Below are positions 9,087-18,470 of a stretch of DNA of 64,000 nucleotides, in pieces. The number at the start of each line of letters is the position of its first letter. Position 1 is the first letter of the stretch. The stretch is from Nitrospira defluvii (lineage in GTDB: Bacteria; Nitrospirota; Nitrospiria; Nitrospirales; Nitrospiraceae): positions 2,503,501 to 2,567,500 of the forward strand of contig FP929003.1 of the NCBI GenBank assembly GCA_000196815.1. Reading direction: 5' to 3'. The translations under genes were made by a program, and so were the position numbers. The notes beneath the pieces were generated by a model. The model was not told the DNA's origin. It searched no databases and saw nothing but the letters and a program-made list of their open reading frames with translations.

Positions 9087-9530
9087 TTACCTCACCGGGG
9101 CGGGTTTTGTTTTTTTGGTGCTGTGGGACCTGACCGAGGACTTGGCGGCGGGCTTGTGCGTCGGCTTGACGGACTTCTTCACGGCTGGTTTTGCGACCGG
9201 CTTGACGGCACTGCTCTTCGTGGCTTTCACCGCGCGCTCTCTTGCGGCGGCGATCGTATGCTCCAGGTTCGCGATCATCGCGGACTTTTCTTTATTCACC
9301 CGCGTCAAATCTTCCACCCGAATCTGCAGTTCCTCTTTCGCCTTGTTCGCGGCGTTCAGCTGATTCTGCAGCAGCGCCTTATCTGCGGCCGCCTGTTGGG
9401 CTTCCGAGTGCAACTGTTCGATCTGAGCCTGAAGAGCCGGCGGCCAGAAATCGCACCCCGACAGCAGAAGCATCGCACCGACCCCGAGCGTAGACAGTCC
9501 CATCACCGCGCGACGTGAACGAATGAGCAT
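9087..9530 (-). CDS. Coiled-coil lipoprotein with Lys/Pro/Ala-rich tail
   Basis: The 147-residue protein has a lipoprotein signal with lipobox LLSGC (Cys about residue 25). About 70 residues of Ala/Gln/Glu/Leu heptads follow (Lpp-like or YbgF-like coiled coil), then a basic tail with repeated 'KPAxKK' motifs. The tail could bind peptidoglycan or other polyanions. GGAGG lies seven bases before the ATG at 9530, and a longer reading from 9545 would overlap that site. The function is unknown. Confidence 0.7.
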   Translation of the reverse strand: MLIRSRRAVMGLSTLGVGAMLLLSGCDFWPPALQAQIEQLHSEAQQAAADKALLQNQLNAANKAKEELQIRVEDLTRVNKEKSAMIANLEHTIAAARERAVKATKSSAVKPVAKPAVKKSVKPTHKPAAKSSVRSHSTKKTKPAPVR

Positions 9531-9578
9531 AAGTGATCCTCCCATGAGGGTGAATTATACCGACAACCGAGCATCAAA

Positions 9579-10226
9579 TCATGATGAAAGTTCGTATCCC
9601 TGCCGCGCCAGCGCCGCGCGAATCAGGTCCGTGGGGAGGGCCCCGGCTCGAAGCAGATGGGGGCGGTCACGTGCATCTACCATGGTAGAAGGGAGACCGC
9701 CCGGCGTGGGCCCTCCATCCAAGATGAGATCCACCCCTGCCCCCAACGCGCCCTGCACGGCCGCGGCGGTGTCGAGCGACGGTTCTGAAGAGCGATTGGC
9801 ACTGGTCCCGGTCAGTGGGCCTGTGCGCTGCAACAAATGCTGAAGCTGAAGCAAGGGAGACAGTCGCACCCCGATCGTTCCGGTCCCCGCGGTCAACAAC
9901 GCCGGCAAGTCAGGCGCCGCAGGAAACACGATGGTCAAAGGTCCGGGCCAGAACAGTTCCATGAGAAGGGCGGCGGCGGGAGGAATGGAGCGCACCAGCT
10001 GAGGCAATTGGTCCGGGCTTCCGATGAGCACCAGGATCGGCTTATCGGCAGGCCGACCCTTTAATTCCATCAGATGCTGCAGCGCTGCGGTATCCGTCGG
10101 GCGGACCGCCAAACCGTAGTACGTTTCGGTGGGCAGCGCGACGACGCCATGCGCATCCAACACCTGTCGGACATCTGACAGAACGAGATCGCAGGTGGTG
10201 TCGGTAAAGGGAAGGACCAGAGCCAT
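9579..10226 (-). CDS. tsaC: L-threonylcarbamoyladenylate synthase (Sua5/YciO/YrdC)
   Basis: The 215-residue protein is one YrdC domain. It has 'GVVALPTETYYGLAV' (the TETxYGL signature), 'LKGRP.DKPILVLI' (the KxRP..KP region) and 'TGTSANRSSEPS'. It makes threonylcarbamoyl-AMP for the t6A37 modification of tRNA. The extra C-terminal domain of long Sua5 proteins is absent, so it is the short TsaC form. It lies 26 bp downstream of purD on the same strand and is probably cotranscribed. Confidence 0.9.
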   Translation of the reverse strand: MALVLPFTDTTCDLVLSDVRQVLDAHGVVALPTETYYGLAVRPTDTAALQHLMELKGRPADKPILVLIGSPDQLPQLVRSIPPAAALLMELFWPGPLTIVFPAAPDLPALLTAGTGTIGVRLSPLLQLQHLLQRTGPLTGTSANRSSEPSLDTAAAVQGALGAGVDLILDGGPTPGGLPSTMVDARDRPHLLRAGALPTDLIRAALARQGYELSS

Positions 10227-10252
10227 GAAATAGGGACCGAGAACTACCCGAA

Positions 10253-11530
10253 TCAGATCTTGTGCGGCAAGGCCCGATGCGCGATATCGGTTCGATAATG
10301 GCGCCCTTCAAACACAATAGAAGGCACCGCTTGATACACCTGCGCCCGCGCATCGAGCAGCGACGGCCCCCAGGCGGTGACCGCCAGAACTCGTCCGCCC
10401 GCAGTCACCACACGCCCCGAATCACGTTTCGTGCCGGCGTGAAACACCGCGACGCGTGAGTCACCGGATGGAGTAGGCAGCCCCTGAATGGGAAGGCCGG
10501 TCGGATAGGCACCGGGATAACCCGGCGACGTCATCACGACGCAGACGGCCGTGTCCGGATGCCATTCCACCGTCAATTCATCCAGGCGATGCTCGACCAC
10601 CGCCTCCATCACCTCGACGAGATCGGTTTTCAGGAGCGGCAACACGACTTCAGTTTCAGGATCCCCCATGCGCGCATTGAACTCCAGCACATACGGGGTC
10701 CCCTTCACGACCATGAGGCCCGCGTAGAGCACACCTTGAAAGGGAGAACCCAGACGGGCCAGCGCATCGACCGTCGGCTGAAGCACCTGCCGCGTCACCT
10801 GTTCACGAAGCGCGGCCGTAGCGATCGGCGCCGGAGCATAGGCGCCCATACCGCCGGTATTGGGTCCGCTGTCGCCGTCTCCCACTCGTTTGTGGTCCTG
10901 AGCCGGCACCATGGGAACCACGGTCTTCCCGTCGGTAAAGGCCATGAGCGTCAACTCTTCCCCGTCCAGAAACTCTTCGATCAACACACGATGCCCGGCC
11001 TGGCCGAACACGGATTTTTCCATGGCATCGCGGACCGCCTGCGTAGCCTCCTCGCGGGTCGTAGCGACGACCACCCCTTTGCCCTGCGCGAGTCCGTCGG
11101 CCTTCACGACGATCGGAACCGGCTGCTCGTCCAGATAGGCCAGCGCCTGCTCCATGCGCTCGAAACTGCGCGCGGCCGCGGTCGGGATTCGGTTGGCGGC
11201 CATGATGTCTTTGGAGAAACTCTTGCTGGATTCCAGGCGAGCGGCGGCCTTGGTCGGACCGAAGATTTTCAGACGCGCCTTGCGAAACTCATCCGCAATG
11301 CCCAACGCCAGCGGCGCTTCCGGGCCGACTACGGTAAGATCGATCTGTTCCTTGAGCGCAAACGCCTTGAGTCCCTCGATATCATCGGCCTTAATCGGGA
11401 CACAGATGGCGAGACCTTCGATGCCGGCATTCCCAGGCGCACAGAATATCTCCGGCTTCCGTGGACTTTGGGCGATCTTCCACACCATGGCATGTTCCCG
11501 CCCACCACCACCGACAACAAGAATCTTCAC
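10253..11530 (-). CDS. purD: Phosphoribosylamine-glycine ligase
   Basis: The 425-residue enzyme catalyses the second step of purine synthesis (PRA + glycine + ATP to GAR). The N-terminal 'ILVVGGGGREHA' is the PurD signature. The ATP-grasp region holds 'VVKADGLAQGKGVVVA' and 'LEFNARMGDPETE', with the Asn/Glu metal ligands. Length and domain order are normal. The start is GTG at 11530, with AAAGG seven bases upstream. It lies downstream of purH, separated by a small repeat element. Confidence 0.96.
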   Translation of the reverse strand: MKILVVGGGGREHAMVWKIAQSPRKPEIFCAPGNAGIEGLAICVPIKADDIEGLKAFALKEQIDLTVVGPEAPLALGIADEFRKARLKIFGPTKAAARLESSKSFSKDIMAANRIPTAAARSFERMEQALAYLDEQPVPIVVKADGLAQGKGVVVATTREEATQAVRDAMEKSVFGQAGHRVLIEEFLDGEELTLMAFTDGKTVVPMVPAQDHKRVGDGDSGPNTGGMGAYAPAPIATAALREQVTRQVLQPTVDALARLGSPFQGVLYAGLMVVKGTPYVLEFNARMGDPETEVVLPLLKTDLVEVMEAVVEHRLDELTVEWHPDTAVCVVMTSPGYPGAYPTGLPIQGLPTPSGDSRVAVFHAGTKRDSGRVVTAGGRVLAVTAWGPSLLDARAQVYQAVPSIVFEGRHYRTDIAHRALPHKI

Positions 11531-11577
11531 AATTCAACCTTTACTTTATGTGAAGCGCACACGATGCTCGCACCCGA

Positions 11578-11698
11578 GGCTTCTCAAAATGGTCGTCCCG
11601 CAAGGCCGCAGGGAAGCCAGAGGCTGAGGCGTACCATCGTTGGTACGTTGAAGCATCTGGCTGACTGAGAACACAGCTGGCGGCCAGTTTCAGAAGCC
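11578..11698. repeat. MITE-like 121-bp element with terminal inverted repeats
   Basis: The left end GGCTTCTcaaaaTGG (11578-11592) and the right end CCAgtttcAGAAGCC (11684-11698) are inverted repeats, 15 bp with three mismatches. Inside, GTACCA-TCGT-TGGTAC (11631-11646) is a perfect 6-bp hairpin. It fills the purD-purH gap almost exactly and has no open frame. From memory, similar elements are dispersed in Nitrospira-type genomes. Confidence 0.55.
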
Positions 11699-11700
11699 GA

Positions 11701-13254
11701 TTAATGGCGGAAGTGGCGCATGCCGGTGAGTATCATCGCCATCCCATGCTCGTCCACGGCCTTCGTCACTTCAGGATCGCGGATCGAACCGCCCGGCTGA
11801 ATCACACAGGTAATGCCGGCTTCCGCCGCCGCGTCGATGCCGTCACGGAACGGGAAAAATGCATCGGACGCCATGACGCAGCCCTTCACAGGCGACTGGG
11901 CTTTCATAACGGCCAGTTTCACCGAGTCCACCCGGCTCATTTGTCCGGCTCCGATGCCGACGATTTCGCCCGGCCGCCCGTAGATGATGGCGTTCGACTT
12001 CACATGTTTACAGACCACCCAGGCAAACGCGCAGGCGGCATATTCTTCCTCGGTCGGCTTGCGCGAGGTCGGCACCGCCAGTGCCTTGATGTCCTTGATC
12101 GTGCCCAAATCGCGATCCTGCACGATCAATCCGCCGACCAGCTTCTTGAGATCGTATCCCTCCGCCGTCGCCTTGCTCAGCGGTCCCACGTCCAGGAGGC
12201 GGATGTCCTTCTTTCGCTTGAGTTCAGCCAGCGCGTCCTCGGCGAAGCCCGGCGCGATGACAACCTCCACGAAGGTCGAGGTAATTTCCTTTGCCGCAGC
12301 CAGATCCACCGGACGGTTGAACGCAATCACGCCGCCGAATGCCGACACGGGATCGGTCGCGCGCGCCTTCACATAGGCTTCCACCGGCGTCGCGCCGAGC
12401 GCGCAGCCGCAGGGATTGTTGTGCTTGATGATCGCCACAGCGGTCTGATCGAACTCTTTCACGAGCTCAAGCGCCGAATTGGAGTCGAGGAAGTTGTTGT
12501 ACGACATGGCCTTGCCGTGCAGGATTTTTCCGCGCGACACGGCCGGTTCCTTGGCATTCATTTCACGATAGAATGCCCCCTGCTGATGCGGATTTTCTCC
12601 ATAACGCAGCGTTTCCACCCGCTCGAACTGCAGCGAGAGGATGGCGGGGAATTTCACCTCGCCCCCCTGCACCTGCTTTTCGAGATACCCGGCGATCAGA
12701 CTGTCGTACCGGGCCGTATGCTGAAACACCTTCATCGCCAACTCGCGTCGCAATGCGGGCGTCACGGCCCCGGACTTCAGCGCCTCCAGCACCCGGCCGT
12801 AGTCGGCGGGATCCACCAGGACCAGCACGTCTTCATGATTCTTCGCGGCGGATCGCAACATCGACGGGCCGCCGATGTCGATATTTTCGATGGCCTCTTC
12901 GAACGGACAATTGGGCTTTGCGATCGTCGATTCGAAGGGATAGAGATTGACCACCACCACATCGATGTTGCCGATACCGTGCTGCTGCATCTGTGCGACA
13001 TGATCGGGCACGCGACGGCGGCCGAGGAGCCCGCCGTGAATTTTCGGGTGCAACGTTTTCACACGCCCGTCCAGGATCTCCGGCGATCCCGTATAGGCAG
13101 CCACGTCGGTGACAGCCACGCCTGCCTCACGCAAGGCCTTCGCGGTTCCACCCGTGGATAATACTTCGGCGCCCAGGGCTGCCAGCCCCTTGGCCATCTC
13201 GACGACTCCGGTCTTATCGGAAACACTGATCAGTGCCCGCGCAATGCTGGCCAT
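11701..13254 (-). CDS. purH: Bifunctional AICAR formyltransferase / IMP cyclohydrolase
   Basis: The 517-residue protein has the MGS-like IMP cyclohydrolase domain first (about 1-150, '[10 protein letters not shown]', '[13 protein letters not shown]', '[14 protein letters not shown]'). The AICAR transformylase domain follows ('[13 protein letters not shown]', 'KHNNPCG', '[12 protein letters not shown]'). It performs the last two steps of IMP synthesis. The ATG at 13254 has GGAG six bases upstream; the in-frame TTG at 13269 would place the ribosome site inside the gene. The C terminus '[11 protein letters not shown]' is typical and complete. Confidence 0.96.
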   Translation of the reverse strand: MASIARALISVSDKTGVVEMAKGLAALGAEVLSTGGTAKALREAGVAVTDVAAYTGSPEILDGRVKTLHPKIHGGLLGRRRVPDHVAQMQQHGIGNIDVVVVNLYPFESTIAKPNCPFEEAIENIDIGGPSMLRSAAKNHEDVLVLVDPADYGRVLEALKSGAVTPALRRELAMKVFQHTARYDSLIAGYLEKQVQGGEVKFPAILSLQFERVETLRYGENPHQQGAFYREMNAKEPAVSRGKILHGKAMSYNNFLDSNSALELVKEFDQTAVAIIKHNNPCGCALGATPVEAYVKARATDPVSAFGGVIAFNRPVDLAAAKEITSTFVEVVIAPGFAEDALAELKRKKDIRLLDVGPLSKATAEGYDLKKLVGGLIVQDRDLGTIKDIKALAVPTSRKPTEEEYAACAFAWVVCKHVKSNAIIYGRPGEIVGIGAGQMSRVDSVKLAVMKAQSPVKGCVMASDAFFPFRDGIDAAAEAGITCVIQPGGSIRDPEVTKAVDEHGMAMILTGMRHFRH

Positions 13255-13606
13255 GATGAACTCCTTCAACTATTGATATCGTGTGGGTGGGAAACCATCC
13301 GCTAGATGAAAAGCGCCGTGACAATAGCAGATGGCTCACGGCGACTGCAAGCCGAACCCACCTGAACCCGACCCCGAACGGCACGGTTGCGCGGCGCGAA
13401 ATCACTCGACAAACGCCGGCCTCTTCCGAAGAATCCAGGCTAGCATGAGTGCTGGTGATGTGATACCCTTCCGCCGATAGAGATGCGCCAACATGAGGTG
13501 ACGCATCAGCTTAATCAAGTAACACTCGAAGTCTTGAAACGACACCAGCCCACGGCGACTCGATGCCGCAGCGGGGCCTTGTGCCTCAGACGATAAAGGC
13601 TTGCGC
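13255..13606. other. Divergent purH/ompA intergenic region
   Basis: This 352-bp gap separates purH (-) and the OmpA-domain gene (+), so it must hold both promoters. I could not assign them with confidence. A 68-codon minus-strand frame (13402-13608) exists, but it starts on the ompA start codon and is not supported. Confidence 0.3.
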
Positions 13607-14512
13607 ATGTCGCGCGGAATTATTTTCGGCGTAGGGCTCTTCGCCCTCACATTGTTGGCATTCCTCTGTATCCCTCGACACCTGCCGGTGACGTCGTCGG
13701 CGACCGGTCATCCCGCGTTCAGCGCCCACCTTGAAAACGGTCAGCTGACACTGTCCGGCGCGGTGGCCAGCGAAGAGGCCAAAGCCGCCGCGGTGGCGCG
13801 TGCTCAGGATCTCGCCAAGAGCCTCAGGTTGCGTGTCACCGACAATCTGGAAGTCATCGAAGACGGCCAGGCCGCTGGATGGGAAGCCGCCCTCCCCGCG
13901 CTCCTCACACAAGTCGTGACGCTCCAGCACCATCCGGCCACGGTCTCCCTCTCAGGTCAGACCGTCACAGTCAAAGGCACCGTGGCCGGCACAGACCTCA
14001 AACACAAACTGCTCCATGAAGTGGCGTCACTGCTCGGCACATCCGTGCACGTGCAGGATCAGGTCACTGTCGCATCGGCAGGCTCGACGAGCCCGGCGAA
14101 CCTTTCGCCGGCAGGCCAGCCCTCGCCCGCACCGCATGCATCCCGGGCCCAGGTCCAAGCCGGGTTGGATGAGATTTTACGGGGCGAGCATATCGCATTC
14201 GAAAGTAACAGCGCGGTCCTGACCTCGAAGGGACGAGCCGTGGTCGACAAGCTGGTGCCGGCGCTCAAGCGGGCGCCCGAGGCCATCATTGAAATCGGCG
14301 GCCACACCGACTCCTACGGCGACCCCGAGTACAACCTGCAACTGAGCCGCACCAGAGCAGAAGCGGTCCGGCAATACCTCGTGGAACATCAGGTGCCGAA
14401 TCGGCTGACCGCCGTCGGTTATGGATCGACACGCCCTCTGAGCCAGGACCGGACGCGCGCCGCGTCGAAGAAGAACCGGCGCATCGAATTTCGTGTGAAA
14501 GAGGAACGGTGA
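13607..14512 (+). CDS. OmpA-family protein with tandem BON-like domains
   Basis: The 301-residue protein has an N-terminal membrane or signal segment (about 3-22). Two BON-like repeats follow ('ENGQLTLSGAVAS...' about 44-85 and 'SGQTVTVKGTVAG...' about 103-150), then a Pro/Ala/Ser linker. The C-terminal OmpA peptidoglycan-binding domain (about 185-300) contains 'GGHTDSYGDPEYNLQLSRTRAEAVRQ' split over the TD-x10-LS-x2-RA core, and 'NRRIEF'. It is probably anchored in the inner membrane or periplasm and contacts peptidoglycan. It sits four bases before the next gene, so the two form an operon. ATG 13607 is preferred over the TTG two codons earlier. Confidence 0.82.
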   Translation: MSRGIIFGVGLFALTLLAFLCIPRHLPVTSSATGHPAFSAHLENGQLTLSGAVASEEAKAAAVARAQDLAKSLRLRVTDNLEVIEDGQAAGWEAALPALLTQVVTLQHHPATVSLSGQTVTVKGTVAGTDLKHKLLHEVASLLGTSVHVQDQVTVASAGSTSPANLSPAGQPSPAPHASRAQVQAGLDEILRGEHIAFESNSAVLTSKGRAVVDKLVPALKRAPEAIIEIGGHTDSYGDPEYNLQLSRTRAEAVRQYLVEHQVPNRLTAVGYGSTRPLSQDRTRAASKKNRRIEFRVKEER

Positions 14513-14516
14513 ACCT

Positions 14517-15767
14517 ATGGGAGCCATGATTCTGCAAATGGTGGGGTGCTTACTGGTGGCAGCGACCATCGGACTGATGATGGGGTGGCTGCTTCGCAGC
14601 TTTGCCACGTCCGAAAAACGTCAGCAGCTGTCCGAAATCGCCACCCGGCTCCGCGGGCGTGAACATGAACTGGACACCCTCAACCACGAGTTGAAGGTGC
14701 GCACCTCGGCCGTCCAGATGCTGGAAGGCAAGATGATCACCTCCGAAGCAGCCCTCAAAGACCTGACCGCCGATCTCGCCACCAAGGTCGAACAACTCAC
14801 CACCTTGCAGACGGAAGTCCGGGAAAAGGGGGTGCGCCTGCACGCCGCCGAACGTGAGCGGGATACCCTCCGACGCGAAGTCGAAGAAGCCGAAGCCAAG
14901 ATCAAGGCACAATCGACTGGATATGCCGAGATGCAGGCGCAGATGGAAAACGCCGAAGATGTCCTGATCGCCCGCGACCAGGAGATTGCCACCTTAAAAA
15001 CCTGGGTAGAGCAACTGGCGCCGAAAGATGCCGAGATCGCCCGGCTACGCGCCCGTACGGAAGAGTTGGAACCGTTCCTGGAAAAGAGCCGCCGATTGGA
15101 GCGCGAACAGGAACAGGATCGCGCCCGCGCGTCGTCCATGCTGCAGGCCAAGGAACAGGAGCTCGCACAAACCCAGTCACGCCTCAACGCGATCGAACTG
15201 GACCTTGCCAACCTGCGGACGCAGAACCAGGAAGATCTCACGCGATTCGGAGAAACCTTGCAGGAACGGGACGCCGAGATTCAGCGCCTGCAGACGACGG
15301 TTGCGGAGTTGGAGATGTTCAGGGGCGAGGTGGAGAAAAAAGACATTGCGCTCCGCGAGGCCGAAGAGCGTCGTGTGATGGATGTGAGCGAGCGGGAAGA
15401 AGAGATCGGAGCGCTCCGCAAGCGACTCGTCGAGTATCGCGTAGCCCAGCGGTTCAGCGCGCAAGCCAAGTCGACGGGAACCACCGAATCGGGTTCAACC
15501 GGTGGCGCCACAACAAGACGGGGCGCAGGAAAAGGTCACCCGGCGCAAAAAGACGACCTCAAACAGATCCACGGAATCGGACCGGTGATGGAGCGCGTCC
15601 TCAATCGCATGGGGATGTTCACGTTCCGGCAGATTGCCGAATGGAAGGAGCAAGACGTCGAACACATGGCATCGGAACTCAACACATTCCCCGATCGCAT
15701 CCGGCACGACAACTGGATCGACGGCGCCAAGGAGCAGCATTTCCTGAAATACGGCGAGGAACTCTGA
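14517..15767 (+). CDS. Membrane-anchored coiled-coil protein with C-terminal helix-hairpin-helix domain
   Basis: The 416-residue protein starts with a membrane helix (about 3-24, 'MVGCLLVAATIGLMMGWLL'). It continues as about 280 residues of coiled coil rich in Glu, Arg, Leu and Gln, then a Ser/Thr/Gly linker. It ends in a compact domain with 'DDLKQIHGIGPVMERVLNRMG' split around the helix-hairpin-helix GIGP turn, like the HhH domain found fused to ribosomal L21 and in Rho-type helical proteins. Such domains often bind DNA, which is unusual on a membrane-tethered rod. Pairing with the OmpA-domain gene suggests an envelope role; a link between chromosome and envelope would be speculation. Confidence 0.7.
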   Translation: MGAMILQMVGCLLVAATIGLMMGWLLRSFATSEKRQQLSEIATRLRGREHELDTLNHELKVRTSAVQMLEGKMITSEAALKDLTADLATKVEQLTTLQTEVREKGVRLHAAERERDTLRREVEEAEAKIKAQSTGYAEMQAQMENAEDVLIARDQEIATLKTWVEQLAPKDAEIARLRARTEELEPFLEKSRRLEREQEQDRARASSMLQAKEQELAQTQSRLNAIELDLANLRTQNQEDLTRFGETLQERDAEIQRLQTTVAELEMFRGEVEKKDIALREAEERRVMDVSEREEEIGALRKRLVEYRVAQRFSAQAKSTGTTESGSTGGATTRRGAGKGHPAQKDDLKQIHGIGPVMERVLNRMGMFTFRQIAEWKEQDVEHMASELNTFPDRIRHDNWIDGAKEQHFLKYGEEL

Positions 15768-15869
15768 CCGGCAGCACGCCGCTCCATCCGGGTTCCCGAC
15801 CATCTGCACCGCGTCAGCCACCTCAACACTGCACTGATCGGCAGACCCTCAGCTCCTCTTCCCCGTCCT

Positions 15870-17054
15870 TCACTCATCCAGGCTGGGGCGAATAAGATAC
15901 GGCCCATAGACCAGCGCAAACAGCAGGTAGGCCCCGCTCCATGCAGCCCCGGCGGAGCCCAAGACCAGGTTTGTCGAAAGGCCGGTGCCGGGCCCGAAGA
16001 CCCGCAACGTGGCGCCGAGGCTCACCAACACATACATGCAGACCGTCACGGTACCGGCATGTTTGATACGCCCCGTATGGCCGAGGCTGGCGCGGGTCAT
16101 CACCGCCAGGGTCATCGCACCGACAGCGCCGGCGGTCAATGCATGCACCGCATCTTCTTTCGCAAGCCCGATTCCCAGCAGCGCGCCCCCGAGAACCAGC
16201 ATCGACAGGGTGAGCCAACCGTAGCCAAGATGCAGACTCAGCACCAGCGGTTCCCGCCACGTGAGCCAGCCGTACCAGCGCAAGAGACGAACGAGATTCA
16301 CGGTCCCGGCAGCAAGGAAGACCCAGCCCGTCGGCGACGCCGCCGGCTGTACCGTCCAGGCCAGCGCGGCCATGAGGACCAGTGCGATCGAGAGTCCGTC
16401 GAAACGGGAAAACGGCGCAGGTCGTTCGTTCTTCCCCTGACCCGCCAGAAATTCTCGTGTGAAGTTCGGCGTGAGTCGTCCGCCGATGAAGGTCAGCAGG
16501 AACAAGTCCAATGCGAGCGCCAGCCGCAGCGCAAGGTCCGTCTCCGCGCCGCTCACTGTGAGGACATGGAAGGTCACATTCGCGGCGGCGTACAGACTGA
16601 TCGCCACGCCCACCGGCGCATGGTTCCAACTGTTCCCGGCGGCAAGTTCCCGCCATAGCAGTCCCGCCAACGCGACGAGAAACGCCCCGTCCACGATAGC
16701 GGCGAACAACGGTAGGATCAACGGAATGGCCATGGCTACACGTCCGGCCAGCCACAGGGTAAAGAGCAGCATCAGCTCGCGCCCATGAATCGCCGGACGG
16801 TCCGTCCAATTCGGCACCGCCGTGAGGAGGAAGCCGGCAATCACCGCAGGGAGAAACCCGAACAGCATCTCATGCACATGCCAGTCGCGAGCAGCCGAAA
16901 GCAGGACCGGATTCCCGGTTCCGGCCAGGATCAGAATCCAGGCGGGAATCGCCACACCGGCGAACAGCGCAGCACCCAGGAAAAACGGGCGGAATCCGTA
17001 CGAAAAAAACGTCGTCATCGGCGAGACCGCGTGTCGTTCCAATGCATTCCCCAT
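15870..17054 (-). CDS. nnrS: NnrS family integral membrane protein
   Basis: The 394-residue protein has about 12 hydrophobic segments and the family opening 'FFSYGFRPFFLGAALFAG', then 'RDWHVHEMLFGFLPAVIAGFLLTAVPNWT' with conserved His, and 'GGRLTPNFTREFL'. NnrS is a heme- and copper-containing membrane protein linked to nitric-oxide stress in denitrifiers; its exact activity is unresolved. The ATG at 17054 was chosen over the upstream reading from 17117 because GGAGGAG lies eight bases before it. A palindromic region lies just upstream (17085-17148). Confidence 0.88.
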   Translation of the reverse strand: MGNALERHAVSPMTTFFSYGFRPFFLGAALFAGVAIPAWILILAGTGNPVLLSAARDWHVHEMLFGFLPAVIAGFLLTAVPNWTDRPAIHGRELMLLFTLWLAGRVAMAIPLILPLFAAIVDGAFLVALAGLLWRELAAGNSWNHAPVGVAISLYAAANVTFHVLTVSGAETDLALRLALALDLFLLTFIGGRLTPNFTREFLAGQGKNERPAPFSRFDGLSIALVLMAALAWTVQPAASPTGWVFLAAGTVNLVRLLRWYGWLTWREPLVLSLHLGYGWLTLSMLVLGGALLGIGLAKEDAVHALTAGAVGAMTLAVMTRASLGHTGRIKHAGTVTVCMYVLVSLGATLRVFGPGTGLSTNLVLGSAGAAWSGAYLLFALVYGPYLIRPSLDE

Positions 17055-17084
17055 CGCCCTCACTCCTCCCCCTCGCCTATCCAG

Positions 17085-17148
17085 GCCGAGACATCGATGC
17101 ATCGATGTGACCGCCATAGTAATACCACAGCGACCGCGATGTCTCGGC
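17085..17148. promoter_or_regulatory. Palindromic operator-like region upstream of nnrS
   Basis: Two nested symmetries are present. ACATCGATG/CATCGATGT at 17091-17108 is a perfect 18-bp palindrome. GCCGAGACATCG (17085-17096) is repeated inverted and perfectly at 17137-17148. The 18-mer contains GATGCATC, which faintly recalls NsrR half-sites. A TATTAC/TACTAT sequence lies between the arms on the nnrS strand and could be the -10. Confidence 0.5.
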
Positions 17149-17198
17149 AGAGAACGTGATGCGCTGAACAGGCAGTGGGGAATGAAGGTGAACCTACC

Positions 17199-18191
17199 TT
17201 ACTCCAGATCGTACCCGCGAACCGGCAGGTACGGACCGGGCGCGTGCAGCAATCGAAACGCTTCCTGTGCATCGACCCGCACAGTTTCCGCGGAAGGTGC
17301 GGCAACCGGAGCGGGCCCGATCTCCACCGGCTCCCGACGGATCTCCTGACCGGTCCGGCTGCGGAACACCAGCTCGTCGGTCTCCAGATCGTATTCAGGC
17401 AACTCGGGGCTCTCCCACCGCTGCATGAAATAGTGAGCGTAGAACGTATACAGACCGTGCTCCTTGCGGTTCCGCTGCAGGACATACTCCGGCATGGTCT
17501 GACTATCCAGATCGGCATGGTAATGCTGCAACCAGAGATAGTCACCGAGGATCACCAGCTTGACCAGCGGAGCATCGGCATAGAGCTTCAGCTTCACGAC
17601 CTTGCCGATCGCCTTCAGACGCTTGAGCAACGCGATGCTCTGCCGAACTTCTTCACGAAAGGCCGGGTACGTGCAAGCGGGATGGGCCAATGCCTGCATG
17701 CGGGCGCGCGCGTCCCGATTGAACGGATTCACCAGGAGGATCTTGGCCTCCAGACATTTGTCGAGGACCGACGACAGATCGCCGACTTGATCCATCAGGG
17801 TCTCCGCTCCGCTGGACCCGATCACCATCACGGAACGACCGGTGCCCTGCTCATCTTTCAACGCGTGAATGCGCCGGCGCGCCTGCGGCCCGCGTCGCGG
17901 AAAGAATGAAACGAGGCCGGCGCCAAGCGCCGCTTCGGCAAGCGCCCGATCCCGCAGACTGCGGTGGACAGAGTTGAAGCAGCCCATCAACAGAACAGCG
18001 GCGATCATCTCGACGGCAATCAGTGAAAATGTGTCATGTTCGACATGCGACCAGAACGACAAGAACCGGCCGGCTCCGGCCGGCAGGAGGAGCGCAATGC
18101 CTGCGCTCATGGCGACGATGACAATGTGATACAGGCTCCCTGCCGCATGGCGGAGGAATGCCCGGAGAACGAAACAGGATTCTTGAAACAA
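17199..18191 (-). CDS. Membrane protein with C-terminal soluble domain, unknown function
   Basis: The 330-residue protein has two likely membrane helices (about 20-45 and 55-75). A soluble domain follows, with alternating strands and helices: 'RSVMVIGSSGAETL', 'CLEAKILLVNPFNRDARARM', 'VVKLKLYADAPLVKLVILGDYLWLQHYH'. This pattern recalls phospholipase-D-like or DUF-type response domains found beside nucleotide-signalling genes, but no HxK motif is present, so I do not claim activity. It is followed by nnrS on the same strand after about 145 bp. Confidence 0.55.
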   Translation of the reverse strand: MFQESCFVLRAFLRHAAGSLYHIVIVAMSAGIALLLPAGAGRFLSFWSHVEHDTFSLIAVEMIAAVLLMGCFNSVHRSLRDRALAEAALGAGLVSFFPRRGPQARRRIHALKDEQGTGRSVMVIGSSGAETLMDQVGDLSSVLDKCLEAKILLVNPFNRDARARMQALAHPACTYPAFREEVRQSIALLKRLKAIGKVVKLKLYADAPLVKLVILGDYLWLQHYHADLDSQTMPEYVLQRNRKEHGLYTFYAHYFMQRWESPELPEYDLETDELVFRSRTGQEIRREPVEIGPAPVAAPSAETVRVDAQEAFRLLHAPGPYLPVRGYDLE

Positions 18192-18320
18192 CGAAACACC
18201 TCTAGAACAGGTAAAGAAAGATTCCCACGGCGGTGACGAGCTGGCGGTGCAAACGACGGAGGAACAACCTTCGGCGGTAGGCTCAGCAGAGACGACACAT
18301 CTGCGGGCACAAACAACAAT

Positions 18321-18378
18321 CGCGTAAGACTTCGGAGATTCGAGGGCTGCTGCCCCCGGCTACTGAAGGTCTTACGCG
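18321..18378. repeat. Inverted repeat CGCGTAAGAC / GTCTTACGCG
   Basis: Perfect 10-bp arms at 18321-18330 and 18369-18378 enclose 38 bp that can fold further (GGGCTGCTGCCC). It lies between two minus-strand genes and has no T-run, so a mobile-element footprint or an RNA processing hairpin is as likely as a terminator. Confidence 0.45.
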
Positions 18379-18470
18379 AACGTTTGCACTGTACCAGGTC
18401 CGGTCACGCGAAGCAAGGACGGGGATGCTGGGAGGAGATCCACACAGTGATTCGATACCGGTCGCTCAGC

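Noticed and set aside
13402-13608. Minus-strand 68-codon frame in the purH/ompA gap
   Set aside because: It starts on the ompA start codon, has no ribosome site and no recognisable domain.
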